A stretch of DNA of 64,000 nt from JBCBAP01 sp038532435 (lineage in GTDB: Bacteria > Pseudomonadota > Alphaproteobacteria > Rhodobacterales > Rhodobacteraceae). The translations under genes were made by a program, and so were the position numbers. Where the stretch lies: assembly GCA_038532435.1 (NCBI GenBank), contig JBCBAP010000009.1:1-64000 (forward strand), in the 5' to 3' direction. This document shows, piece by piece, positions 33,025 to 41,856 of the stretch (positions within the stretch are counted from its first letter, which is position 1; every line of letters starts with the position of its first letter). A model generated the notes under the pieces. The model saw only the letters and a program-made list of their open reading frames with translations. It ran no database searches and had not been told where the DNA came from.

Positions 33025-34353
33025 TTAGTCGATGCGGCCCGCGCGGCGCAGGACCTTGTCGGCCCGCTCCGCCGCGGCGGTCATCAGGTCTTCCACGTCG
33101 CCGCCGGCTGCGGCCTCGGCGATCGCGGCTGACAGGATGTCACCGACCTCCGGCCATTCGGGGATCTGCGGCATGATGTCAGATTCCCGCAGGCTGTCCC
33201 ACGCGGCGGCCTGAATGCCGTCATTGGCTGCGTTTACATCCGCATCCTGCAGGGATGAGATGTGCGTGACCACGTTGTTGACGATCGTCTTGCCAGCCAC
33301 CTCACGCTGGATCGCGTTTGCCTTGTCCATCTCCGGGTTTGAAAGCCACTTGAGGAACTCCCACGCCGCGTCCTGGTTCTGCGAGTATTCGGAGATCGAG
33401 AACGGCATGGAGATCGCGTAGGTTTTCGTCGTGCCCTGGTAGGAGGGCATGCCGACGAAGCCGACCTGATCCTTCGTCAGGGTGGAGCTGTCCGGGTTGT
33501 GGAAGCCGGAGTAGGCCCACCACCAGACCGGGATCATCGCGGACTTGCCCTGCATGAAGGATTGCCGCGCGTCCTGCTCGACGAAGGCGAGCGAGTTAGG
33601 GTTGGTCACCTTGTGCTCCGTGTGGAGCGCGATGTAGTCCTTCGTCGCCTGGATGCCGGCCTCGGATGCCCAGGCCGCGCTGCCATCATCGTTGAAAACA
33701 TCCGCCCCTGCAGCCCAGAGGAAGTTGATCCAGATGAACAAATTCTGCCGGTTGCCGTCGTTGTTGTAGTAAAGCGCGAGCGGCGCGACATCCGGGTTGC
33801 TTTCCTTGAGCTCCTGACCGACGCGGATCACATCCTCCCAGGTCTTCGGCGGCTCGGGGATCAGATCCTTGCGGTAGAACAGAAGCTGCGGATGGGCCCG
33901 CAGCGGGAAGCCGAGCGTCTCCCCCTCGAACTGGGCGGAGCGGGCGAAGGCCGCCGGGTAGCGGTCCATGGAAATGCCGTCCCGACTCATCAGCCCATCG
34001 ATAGACTTCAGCCAATGGGCGTTCGGCGGTCCCCAGCTGTCGAGGTAGTTGACCACGTCGAACGTGCCGTTCGCAGCGATGCCTTCCGCGTTGATCTTCT
34101 CCTGCAGGGAGCCGAAGGGGATAAACGTCCACTCGGTTTCGATCCCGGTGAGTTCCGTGAACTCCTCATCGCGCAGCATCAACCCATCGAACTGGGGCGT
34201 CACAACGCTGAGGATGTTGAGCTTGGTCCCCTCGAAGGGCTTGCCCGGGAGCAGGTTGTATTTCTCCAGATGACCATCGGCAAACGCGGTGATCGGCGAA
34301 AGCGCCAGGGCGACCGCCGTGGCAGCGGTCGCCAAGAAAGTCCGTTTACGCAT
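33025..34353 (-). CDS. Sugar ABC transporter substrate-binding protein
   Basis: A 442-residue extracellular solute-binding protein (MalE/UgpB class) with a Sec signal peptide (MRKRTFLATAATAVALALSP, cleavage near AFADG). Aromatic residues likely to stack on sugar are abundant (WWWAY). The ATG at 34353 is preceded by GGGAGGAT, which decides the start over a longer open frame. It is the first gene of the ABC/RraA operon. Confidence 0.9.
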   Translation of the reverse strand: MRKRTFLATAATAVALALSPITAFADGHLEKYNLLPGKPFEGTKLNILSVVTPQFDGLMLRDEEFTELTGIETEWTFIPFGSLQEKINAEGIAANGTFDVVNYLDSWGPPNAHWLKSIDGLMSRDGISMDRYPAAFARSAQFEGETLGFPLRAHPQLLFYRKDLIPEPPKTWEDVIRVGQELKESNPDVAPLALYYNNDGNRQNLFIWINFLWAAGADVFNDDGSAAWASEAGIQATKDYIALHTEHKVTNPNSLAFVEQDARQSFMQGKSAMIPVWWWAYSGFHNPDSSTLTKDQVGFVGMPSYQGTTKTYAISMPFSISEYSQNQDAAWEFLKWLSNPEMDKANAIQREVAGKTIVNNVVTHISSLQDADVNAANDGIQAAAWDSLRESDIMPQIPEWPEVGDILSAAIAEAAAGGDVEDLMTAAAERADKVLRRAGRID

Positions 34354-34491
34354 GTTATCCTCCCAAAGTTGCGTTTGTTTTTTCTCAACTATACCGGGAT
34401 TGAATAGGTATTCAACAAAATCAGTCCCGACTTTCGCTGTCCGGAACTGCGTCAACCGGGGTCTTCCACCGGCTTGCAGTCGGACACGCGA

Positions 34492-34515
34492 ACGACGGCC
34501 CGTTTGGGCCGTCGT
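34492..34515. terminator. Hairpin between DUF1501 gene and sugar ABC operon
   Basis: ACGACGGCCC, loop GTTT, GGGCCGTCGT: a perfect 10-bp stem in the 224-base space downstream of the DUF1501 gene. No U-rich tail on either strand, so it is a candidate rather than a proven terminator for the DUF1800/DUF1501 operon. Confidence 0.45.
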
Positions 34516-34577
34516 CTGGAACCCTGAATACTTCGGGAGGTCTACGGGGTGCGTGCCGTTGGGCCGAAGGACACGGG

Positions 34578-35774
34578 TCAGACCAGTCTGACGCCCCGCG
34601 CGGTAGAGGGGGCAAACTCGGGCGCGTCGATTGACCAGAGGTCCCTGAGGATCGCGCCATAGAGCTCCCGATAGTCCGTGCTGTGAACCAGATCGTCATC
34701 GTCCAACCGGTCGAGCGAGACGCGTCCCCCGTCGAAGCCGCCGGCGATCCGGCCTCCGGTGATGAAAACCGGCGCCGCCGTGCCGTGGTCCGTTCCGGCG
34801 GACGCGTTCTCCCGCGCGGTGCGTCCGAATTCGGAGTAGGTGACGAGCGTCACCTGATCCCAGAGCCCGATCTCCTTCATCGCGGTTTGAAAGGCGCCAA
34901 TGGCCTCCGAGAGTTCCGCGAGGAGGAAGGCGTGTTGCCCCGGCTGATCGTCATGGGTGTCGTAGCCGTCCTGCACCACCTTGAGCACCGGCGCGTCCAC
35001 ACCCGCCTCCAAAAGCCGGGTCGCCGTGCGCAACTGCCGCCCGATGCCGGAGTCCGGGAAGGATAGGGATCGCGCTGCACTCCGCTCCAGCCGGCTGCTG
35101 ATGTGCGCGCCGGTGATCTTCGCGCTGTCATACGTATCGAGCACATGCTCCAGCGGCGAGCCCGTTGCGGGCCGGACCGCATGACGGCGGTCCGGCAGGT
35201 TCTCCAGCGTGTCGAGGAAGGCCTCCTCGTCGCGGATGGCGGAGAACCGCCCGGGCCCGCGCAGGGGGCCCATGTCCCCACCGAGAGCGAGGCCGGACGC
35301 GACATCCGCATCCGGCGCGCGTCCATCCGAGAATGCCGTCGAGATCCAGCCGGTCTGGGCCGTGCTTTCCGCGCCGAAGCCCGCGTTCCAGATCTCGATT
35401 GACCGGAAATGGGAGCGGTTGGGGTTTGGATATCCCACGCCTTCGACGATCCGTAGAGCCCCGTCGTGCCAGAGGTCCGCCATGGCACGCATGGAGGGAT
35501 GCAGCGCGGTATCCCCATCGAGCCGGAGCGCGTCGCGCCCGTTGATCCCGATGGTGGGGCGCAGACCGCGGTAGGCGGGATCGGTGATCGGGATCACCGT
35601 GTTGAGGCCGTCGTTCCCTCCGGAAAGCTCGATCAGCACCAGGATGTTGCCTGTCCGTGGCGCATCCCCTACCGCGCGGGCAAAACCGGGCAGGGTGACC
35701 AGAGGCAGGCTCGTGACGCCCCCGCCGAGGGCGGCGAGGAAACGGCGACGGTTCGTGGTCAAGGTGAGAGTCAT
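34578..35774 (-). CDS. DUF1501 family exported protein
   Basis: A 398-residue protein with a twin-arginine signal (NRRRFLAALGGGV). DUF1501 proteins are related to the alkaline phosphatase/sulfatase superfamily; landmarks here are IELSGGNDGLNTVIP, PSMRAMADLWHDGALRIVEGVGYPNPNRSHF (in part), DTHDDQPGQHA and TYSEFGRTARENASAGTDHGTAAP. The start at 35774 follows AAGGAGG. It is 14 bases downstream of the DUF1800 gene. The pair is widespread and exported, but its biochemical role is unknown. Confidence 0.88.
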   Translation of the reverse strand: MTLTLTTNRRRFLAALGGGVTSLPLVTLPGFARAVGDAPRTGNILVLIELSGGNDGLNTVIPITDPAYRGLRPTIGINGRDALRLDGDTALHPSMRAMADLWHDGALRIVEGVGYPNPNRSHFRSIEIWNAGFGAESTAQTGWISTAFSDGRAPDADVASGLALGGDMGPLRGPGRFSAIRDEEAFLDTLENLPDRRHAVRPATGSPLEHVLDTYDSAKITGAHISSRLERSAARSLSFPDSGIGRQLRTATRLLEAGVDAPVLKVVQDGYDTHDDQPGQHAFLLAELSEAIGAFQTAMKEIGLWDQVTLVTYSEFGRTARENASAGTDHGTAAPVFITGGRIAGGFDGGRVSLDRLDDDDLVHSTDYRELYGAILRDLWSIDAPEFAPSTARGVRLV

Positions 35775-35788
35775 GTCGTCCTCCTTGT

Positions 35789-37873
35789 TCAGTTCAGTTG
35801 GAATTGGGGGGAAAGGATCAGGGAGCGCACCGCCGCGACGGGATCCCTGGAGGGAGCGGTTGCTCCGCCCCGCAAGAAGGGTGTCGCGATGAGGAGGTCG
35901 CGGGGCGTGGTGCCGGATGGCAGCGCTTCCACCCACGCCTCAAGGTCGGGGTAGATGACCGTGGGCCGTGCGAACGTTTCGGGCAGATCCTCCAGCCGCT
36001 CGAGATAGGTGTCGATGTCATCGACGCTCTGCACAGCGGCGAGGCCCGAGAGGCCGAGCACCCCGGGGGTGCTGAGTGCTACGATGGCGTCCCCCGGGGG
36101 CGGGCCGAACATCCGCCCCCCCGCGTCGGCGACGGCATCGGCGAGGCGTGCCGCATCTGCATACTCCAACCGTTCGACATCATCCTCGTCATACTCCGCC
36201 TCCGCCGACCAGGGCATCTGAGCCCGCGTCGTCTTCAAAAGCCTCGGCAGATGCGCGGAGAAGGTAGCGAGAAGGTTCCGGCCCTGGTCGCTGAGGGCGG
36301 CCATCTCGTCGTCAAACTCAGGATCGAGCGGCACCCAGATCCAGCCATCCTCCTCCGTTTTGGTCTCGGGCATCGGATCGAACGGGCAGGCCGGCGCGCA
36401 GTCCCTCACATAGAGGGACAGCCCCGGCGCCTCCCCTGGCACCTCTTCGATGTATATCGGAAGCGACCGGAATGTGCTGCCGCCAAAACTCACATCGAAG
36501 AGAGAGAGGAACATGCCAACCGTGCCGTCGCGCTCCCGCTGCGCCTCGAGCGCGAAGACCTGACCGACGCGAAGGTCGGTTGGGCCATGGCCACCCGCGG
36601 ACGTAACCGTCCGGCCTCGCGCCATCATCATCTGGGAGGCTGTGTGTTCGAAGCTTTCGCTGGTTGCATCCACGACGGCAGTCATCACGGTTGACCGGCT
36701 GACCGCAGTCGCGTCCGTGATCCAGCCGGTGCCGGAGGTCCAGCCGCCGACATTCGGGGGGAAGAAGAGGGCCTGGCCCATCTCCTCCGCGGCCCACGCA
36801 AGCTCGCGGGGGTTGGCCGCGCCGAACCCGAAGGTGCGGACCGCGCCGACGAGCAGGTCTACCGGGGACTTCACGAGGCGGCCCCGCGCCTCCTCCGCCC
36901 AGAACGCATCGGTGAGAAAGAGCGCGGAGAGAAGCGGCTTCATCTCCAGATCTTCCGCTTTCCAGAGTGCAGCCAGCCTCGCGATCTCCACCCCGTCGGG
37001 CGTGTCAGACACAAAGTGAAGCCACAGTTTCTCGACGATGTAGGGTCCGAAGGCGGGGTCCGATATCACAAGATCGGGCAGGTCGACCGCGTCGAACCGG
37101 CCCGCGCGGCCGAGGATCGTCTTGCGCCCGCGATCGTGATCCTCCGCGTAGAAGGCATACTCACCGCCGTTGAACGCGCCAACGGAATGGCCGGTGAGCG
37201 CGCGGGCAACCTCCTTCACGTCGTCCTCGGAGTAGCCCCGACCCTGACCGAGGGTGAAGAGCTCCAGATACTCCCGTCCGAAGTTCTCGTTGGGCGCATC
37301 TTTGAAATTCTCCGTGTTGCTGAGGTAGGACAGCATTGCTGGATCCCGGAGGATCCTGGCGGCGAGGCTCCTGAAATTGCCTGCCGCGTGCCGACGAAAG
37401 AGCGCGTTCTGCCCTGCCATCCATTGCGGGTTCTCGTCGGCCACGAACGACGTGGCGAAATGGTCGTGCCAGAACAGCACCATCCGTTCGGTGAGCGGCG
37501 CGGGCGTTGCGATCATCTCGCTCAGCCACCAGGCCGAAAGCTCCTCGATCTCCAGATACCGGTTGGTGAAGAAGAGCTCCTCCGCCGTCTGTCCTAGGCT
37601 TGAGATCTCAAAGGAGGGATAGGGCCACGCCCCGGTCCACGGGGGCATGGGGGAGGAGGGTTCCGTCCGGACATCCTCCACGATCCGCGCCACAGCCTCC
37701 GTATAAGAAAGGCCGATCAGCGCATCGACCTCATGAGGTGCCGCGCCAAATCCTGTGCGCGAGAGGAGGTGGCGCGCCTCCCGCGCATCCATCGCGTCGG
37801 GTGCTGCGCTGACCGCCGCGGTGCTGAGCATCAGGCCCGCAAGGGGGGCGCACAGGTGTCTGAGAACGGGCAT
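35789..37873 (-). CDS. DUF1800 family exported protein
   Basis: A 694-residue protein with a signal peptide (cleavage near AVSAAPDA). DUF1800 landmarks: HLLSRTGFGA, WWLSEMIATPAPLTERMVLFWHDHF (in part), NENFGREYLELFTLG, EVARALTGHS and PPNVGGWTSGTGWI. The start at 37873 follows GGAGGAG. It precedes and is co-transcribed with the DUF1501 gene. The C-terminal third (from about residue 440) is less conserved and contains a cysteine pair (DCAPACPF). Confidence 0.88.
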   Translation of the reverse strand: MPVLRHLCAPLAGLMLSTAAVSAAPDAMDAREARHLLSRTGFGAAPHEVDALIGLSYTEAVARIVEDVRTEPSSPMPPWTGAWPYPSFEISSLGQTAEELFFTNRYLEIEELSAWWLSEMIATPAPLTERMVLFWHDHFATSFVADENPQWMAGQNALFRRHAAGNFRSLAARILRDPAMLSYLSNTENFKDAPNENFGREYLELFTLGQGRGYSEDDVKEVARALTGHSVGAFNGGEYAFYAEDHDRGRKTILGRAGRFDAVDLPDLVISDPAFGPYIVEKLWLHFVSDTPDGVEIARLAALWKAEDLEMKPLLSALFLTDAFWAEEARGRLVKSPVDLLVGAVRTFGFGAANPRELAWAAEEMGQALFFPPNVGGWTSGTGWITDATAVSRSTVMTAVVDATSESFEHTASQMMMARGRTVTSAGGHGPTDLRVGQVFALEAQRERDGTVGMFLSLFDVSFGGSTFRSLPIYIEEVPGEAPGLSLYVRDCAPACPFDPMPETKTEEDGWIWVPLDPEFDDEMAALSDQGRNLLATFSAHLPRLLKTTRAQMPWSAEAEYDEDDVERLEYADAARLADAVADAGGRMFGPPPGDAIVALSTPGVLGLSGLAAVQSVDDIDTYLERLEDLPETFARPTVIYPDLEAWVEALPSGTTPRDLLIATPFLRGGATAPSRDPVAAVRSLILSPQFQLN

Positions 37874-37952
37874 TGCTAGCTCCTCCATCCGCTGATGGAT
37901 GAGCATCTAACAACGATGCAGGGCCGCGTGTTTTACATCTCCGGGTCGGAGA

Positions 37953-39362
37953 TCATACAGTTTCGTAACCTTCCCTGAGCGGCGGAAACCGGACCTCGAA
38001 CACCGCACCCTCCGCCCCTTCGGCGAGGGTGACAGACGCATCATGCAAGTCCGCGATGGCTTTCACGAGACTGAGGCCGAGGCCGTTGCCCGGCGTCCCC
38101 CGGCTCCGGTCGCCCCGGTAGAACCGTTCGAAGAGCCGGTCCCGGTCGCTGGGGGAGATCCCCGGCCCGTCATCACCGATCCGAAGCAGTACCGCATCCC
38201 CGTCGAAGGAGAGGTCGAGCGACACCCGCGCTGCGTCCCGCGAGTGTTCCAGCGCGTTTTCGAGCAGGTTGACCAGAAGCTGCTGCAACAGTTCCCGATC
38301 CCCGGCGACGACCGCGTCCGGGATGACCGAGGTGGCGAACGTCTTCCGAGCATCCTCGAACAGGGCCGCGTAACCCGCCGCCGTTTCATCGACGAGATCG
38401 GAGAGATCCAGCGGACCGAACGCGGCGCGCCGCCTGCCGGTTTCCAGCTCCCCCAGCCGCAGGAGCGCATCAAAGATGCGGAGGAGGCCCGCAAGGTACC
38501 CCTCTGCCGCCTCCACATGCGCCTCCGTCGCGGGTCCGTCCCCCACATCCCGCCGGATGAGCTCCAGCCGACCGCCGATGTTGGCAAGCGGTGTCTTGAG
38601 ATCGTGGGCCACGCCGACGGACACCGCCTCGATGTTGCGGTTCAGCTGGGCAAGTTGGTCGAGCATGTCGTTGATCTTCGTGGCCAGACGGTCGAACTCG
38701 TCCCCCGTCCCCTGCAGCGCGACCCGGCTCTGCATCCGCCCTGACGCAACCGCCTCCGCCGTGTCGGAGATCGCCTCGATCCGTCCGATCACCCCGCGGC
38801 TCAGGAAGTAACCGATGGTTAGCGAGAGCGGCAGCCCCACCAGAAGGAGCGCGTACTGCACCTGCGGGATCAGCCACCTCCAATAGTGCTCTCGCTCCGG
38901 GACGAAACGGGCGACGACACCCCAAACCTCTTCATCGAGGCCGAAGGCGAGCGCGCGCAGGGGATCCTCGATGTCCGGATGATCGAGCCAGACGAGCTGA
39001 TCATCCTCATCGGGCCAGAGCCCGCCATAGCCCCCCAGCACCGCGTCCTCGTTGGCCCGCAGGACGTAGAGCGGTTCCTCATCCTCGAGCCGTTCGAAGA
39101 TGGTGTCGTCGCTCCAGACCGCCTCACCTTCGAGGCTCCGCGATGTGATAACCGCGTCGAGCCCTTCGTCCTCGAACTCATCGACAATGTCGATCACTGC
39201 ATCCTCGAGCGCCAGCCATTCCTCCTGATCGATCTGCCAGAACGTGACCTGACCGAACATCCACACCAGCGCCATGGCGAGCGCGATGTACCCGCCGGAG
39301 GCGATGACCGACCGGCGGAAAACGTTGGAGGAAATGACGCTAGTCCGGGGCATGGATCGCAT
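37953..39362 (-). CDS. Sensor histidine kinase with acidic periplasmic domain
   Basis: A 469-residue two-pass kinase: membrane segment at about 20-42, a periplasmic domain (43-164) strikingly rich in Asp/Glu, second membrane segment about 167-187, HAMP, H-box His253 (VAHDLKTPLA), N-box NLLENALEHS, and G-boxes GDDGPGIS and GNGLGLSLVK. The start overlaps the response-regulator gene by 23 bases. An acid-rich sensor face, as in PhoQ-type sensors, suggests it responds to cations, pH or cationic peptides; that part is inference. Confidence 0.9.
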   Translation of the reverse strand: MRSMPRTSVISSNVFRRSVIASGGYIALAMALVWMFGQVTFWQIDQEEWLALEDAVIDIVDEFEDEGLDAVITSRSLEGEAVWSDDTIFERLEDEEPLYVLRANEDAVLGGYGGLWPDEDDQLVWLDHPDIEDPLRALAFGLDEEVWGVVARFVPEREHYWRWLIPQVQYALLLVGLPLSLTIGYFLSRGVIGRIEAISDTAEAVASGRMQSRVALQGTGDEFDRLATKINDMLDQLAQLNRNIEAVSVGVAHDLKTPLANIGGRLELIRRDVGDGPATEAHVEAAEGYLAGLLRIFDALLRLGELETGRRRAAFGPLDLSDLVDETAAGYAALFEDARKTFATSVIPDAVVAGDRELLQQLLVNLLENALEHSRDAARVSLDLSFDGDAVLLRIGDDGPGISPSDRDRLFERFYRGDRSRGTPGNGLGLSLVKAIADLHDASVTLAEGAEGAVFEVRFPPLREGYETV

Positions 39363-40017
39363 AGCCCGACCCGTGCACGGTGCGGATCATGTCGCTGTCG
39401 AAGGGCCTGTCGAGCTTGGCCCGGAGGCGGCTCATGTGGGTTTGCACGAGGCTGGTCTTCGGATCGAACCGATAGCCCCAGACCTTTTCCAGCAGCATGG
39501 ATCGGGTCACGACATCGCCCTGATGTTCGAGCATCACGTCGAGGATCTTGAACTCGATGGGCGAGAGGTCGAGGACCGTGTCGCCCCGCCGCGCCAGACG
39601 ACCCAATCTGTCGATATGAAGGGGGCCGAGCCTGCGCTCCGGCACCTGCTCGACCATCTCCGGCCGGCGGGCGATGCTGCGGATGCGGGCGACGAGTTCG
39701 CTCAGCGCGAAGGGTTTGACGAGGTAGTCGTCCGCGCCGCTTTCAAGCCCCTCGACCCGATCCTCGATCCCGGACATGGCGGTCAGCAGAATGACCGGCG
39801 TCGTGACCTTCGCCCCGCGGATGAGCTTGAGCGCGCTCAGCCCGTCCATGCCCGGCATCATCCGGTCGAGAATGATCGCATCGAAGCTGCGCGCGCCAAG
39901 CTCCAGCAGCGCGGGTTCGGGCCGGTCGAAGTCGGTGACGTCCCATCCGTTCTCCGACAGGCCACGGCGGAGGAAGTCGCGCGCCTCGTCATCATCTTCG
40001 ATGACGAGCACTTTCAT
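39340..40017 (-). CDS. OmpR/PhoB family response regulator
   Basis: A 225-residue regulator. The receiver domain has the acidic pocket EDDD (7-10), phospho-acceptor Asp51 (IILDRMMP) and Lys101 (VKPF). The C-terminal winged helix has LDLSPIEFKILDVM and SLVQTHMSRLRAKLD, ending with IRTVHGSGYAI. It is the first gene of the two-component operon. Confidence 0.93.
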   Translation of the reverse strand: MKVLVIEDDDEARDFLRRGLSENGWDVTDFDRPEPALLELGARSFDAIILDRMMPGMDGLSALKLIRGAKVTTPVILLTAMSGIEDRVEGLESGADDYLVKPFALSELVARIRSIARRPEMVEQVPERRLGPLHIDRLGRLARRGDTVLDLSPIEFKILDVMLEHQGDVVTRSMLLEKVWGYRFDPKTSLVQTHMSRLRAKLDRPFDSDMIRTVHGSGYAIHAPD

Positions 40018-40154
40018 GGATGCACCGGCAGTTCAGGACGTATGGATCGCATGAGATCCGCCTATGCACCAAAAGCGCGCGAAAGTCACTTCGGTAGCAA
40101 ATTGGGGGCTGACATAGACCTTGTCTCCACCGCCGGGAGGAGAGGGGAGGTTGA

Positions 40155-40646
40155 TCAGTCCGCGCCGGAGGCCGTTCCGCCGTGGGGTGAACCGGTTCCC
40201 GTATCGAGGAACTGCTGGAGGCTTTTGAGGAAGAAGAAGTCCCAGCCCGCCTCGCACACGTCGTAGCAGAGGAGCTGCGGCGTCAACCCCGCATGCTCGA
40301 GCGTGATCCGGGTGCCGCCCGGATCGTCAGCGAGGGTCCAGTGCACCTTCGTGCCGAGCCATTCCGTCTCGATTTCCTTCGGTTGCCCTTCATGCAGGTG
40401 CAGGGCTTCCACGCATGTCCACTCGACGCGGTCGGGTCTGGTTACGCCGGAAAGTTCGAAGGTCCAGTAGGATCTGCCAGGCGGGAACGTGAACCGGGCC
40501 CGGTCGCCAACCGATTTGAGCGGATGATCTGGGCGGGTCCACCACAGCCCGACATCCTTGGTGATCGCATCGAAGGCGGTTGTCCTGTCTGCAGCCGCAA
40601 CGATGGATTTATGATAATTTTCAATGCTCACGGCCCGTTTCCTCAT
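40155..40646 (-). CDS. SRPBCC/AHSA1-type START-fold protein
   Basis: A 163-residue protein with the activator-of-Hsp90 homologue/START-like pattern: an N-terminal strand-helix (KSIVAAADRTTAFDAIT), VGLWWTRPDHPLKSVGDRARF and WTLADDPGGTRITLEHAGL, then WDFFFLKSLQQFL. The hydrophobic cavity fold binds lipophilic ligands. Its ATG overlaps the GST stop (ATGA), so the two are co-expressed. Confidence 0.8.
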   Translation of the reverse strand: MRKRAVSIENYHKSIVAAADRTTAFDAITKDVGLWWTRPDHPLKSVGDRARFTFPPGRSYWTFELSGVTRPDRVEWTCVEALHLHEGQPKEIETEWLGTKVHWTLADDPGGTRITLEHAGLTPQLLCYDVCEAGWDFFFLKSLQQFLDTGTGSPHGGTASGAD

Positions 40647-41311
40647 GCTACTTCCGCCCAGTGGGGCGGGAAGGTTTCTGCAACACCGGGCAACGCCTCG
40701 ATCCTGACGACCCAGTCGGCAAGCTGTGGCGACACCACCTTCAGTTCGCCAAGGCCGAGTGCTGCCATCAGCTTCGGCTGCGTATCGATTGCCCGCTGAA
40801 GGAGCCGGACGTGGGGAAACGCGATGGCGTCCGGCGCCCCTGCGTGAGCCCCACCCAGATAGGGCGTGTCCTCGAGGATTGCCGTGAGGCGCGCCAGCTC
40901 GGCGCGCAACCGCCCCACCGCCTCCTGCAGGGCGTCGGTTGCCTCACGAACCCCGTTGAAGAAGATGGGGCCAAGCACCCCGGAAGTCGCGGGCGGCAGA
41001 TGGTCGAAGATGTCCATTGCGATTTGCCAGATGCGCCCCGCATCCTCCGGCGTCTCACCGAAGAGGGGCGCGTCCGGATAGGCCCGGTCGAGCCAGGCGA
41101 GGATCGCCACGGAATGGCCGAGGGCCAATCCCCCGCTTTCAAGCGTCGGAACGGTTCCGCGGTCGTTGAGCTTCAGATAGCTCTCCGACTTGTGCTCCCG
41201 CCTTGAAGCGGACAGCAAACGGGTCTCGCTCTCGATCCCCTTGAAGGCCATCCCGAGGGCCACGCGCCAGGGGCTCGGGGCCCCGCTGACAGTCCACAAA
41301 GTGAGGGTCAT
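40643..41311 (-). CDS. Glutathione S-transferase family protein
   Basis: A 222-residue GST: thioredoxin-like N-terminal domain with SGAPSPWRVALGMAFKGI, the cis-Pro turn GTVPTLESGGLALGHSVAILAWLD containing the glutathione-binding Glu/Asp-Ser equivalent, and an all-helical C-terminal domain. First gene of a two-gene unit with the SRPBCC protein, divergent from an HxlR regulator, which suggests an electrophile or redox response. Confidence 0.85.
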   Translation of the reverse strand: MTLTLWTVSGAPSPWRVALGMAFKGIESETRLLSASRREHKSESYLKLNDRGTVPTLESGGLALGHSVAILAWLDRAYPDAPLFGETPEDAGRIWQIAMDIFDHLPPATSGVLGPIFFNGVREATDALQEAVGRLRAELARLTAILEDTPYLGGAHAGAPDAIAFPHVRLLQRAIDTQPKLMAALGLGELKVVSPQLADWVVRIEALPGVAETFPPHWAEVA

Positions 41312-41413
41312 GGTCCGTATCCTTTGGTCCAGTGCGATTGCATGAACCTAGGCGGCGCGGTATGATCAGAAAAGTAGGCAACTTTTTCTAATATACTATC
41401 AAAAACAGTACTA

Positions 41414-41779
41414 ATGGAGCCGATTATGGGCGTGGAAAGCACCGTCATCGAGGAAACATCAGCATCGGCCGGACCTGCGCCCTGTCCGGCTCCGCAGGTC
41501 ATCGGGATGATAGGTGGCAAGTGGAAGCTGTTGATCCTGCAGATACTTATTTTCCAGGGCACGAAACGGTTCGGTGAGCTTAGGCGGTCCATCGACGGGA
41601 TCACGCAGACGATGCTGACCAACCAGCTTCGCGCGTTGGAGGCGGACGGGCTGGTCATCCGCAAGATCTATGCGGAGGTGCCGCCGAAGGTGGAGTACTC
41701 GGCCAGCGAGGACGGGCGCGCCCTCGCGCCGGTCTTCACCTCGATGCATGACTGGTGGCTCAACCGCTCCACCACCTGA
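41414..41779 (+). CDS. HxlR family transcriptional regulator
   Basis: A 121-residue winged-helix regulator: VIGMIGGKWKLLILQIL and GTKRFGELRRSIDGITQTMLTNQLRALEADGLV (in part), then a wing KVEYSASEDG. A Cys in PCPAP near residue 25 matches the usual N-terminal redox- or aldehyde-sensing cysteine of the family. Divergent from the GST operon across a 102-base AT-rich region (41370-41412), which should contain its operators. Confidence 0.88.
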   Translation: MEPIMGVESTVIEETSASAGPAPCPAPQVIGMIGGKWKLLILQILIFQGTKRFGELRRSIDGITQTMLTNQLRALEADGLVIRKIYAEVPPKVEYSASEDGRALAPVFTSMHDWWLNRSTT

Positions 41780-41856
41780 GGCAACCGGATCGCGCGGTAC
41801 CGGCGCCAGAGTCCGGCAGAGTTGACTTCGCGCCGTCCGTGATTTTTGCTGTAGGC

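Noticed and set aside
34492..34515. Strong intrinsic terminator
   Set aside because: The stem is perfect but there is no U tract on either strand, so it was listed with low confidence only.
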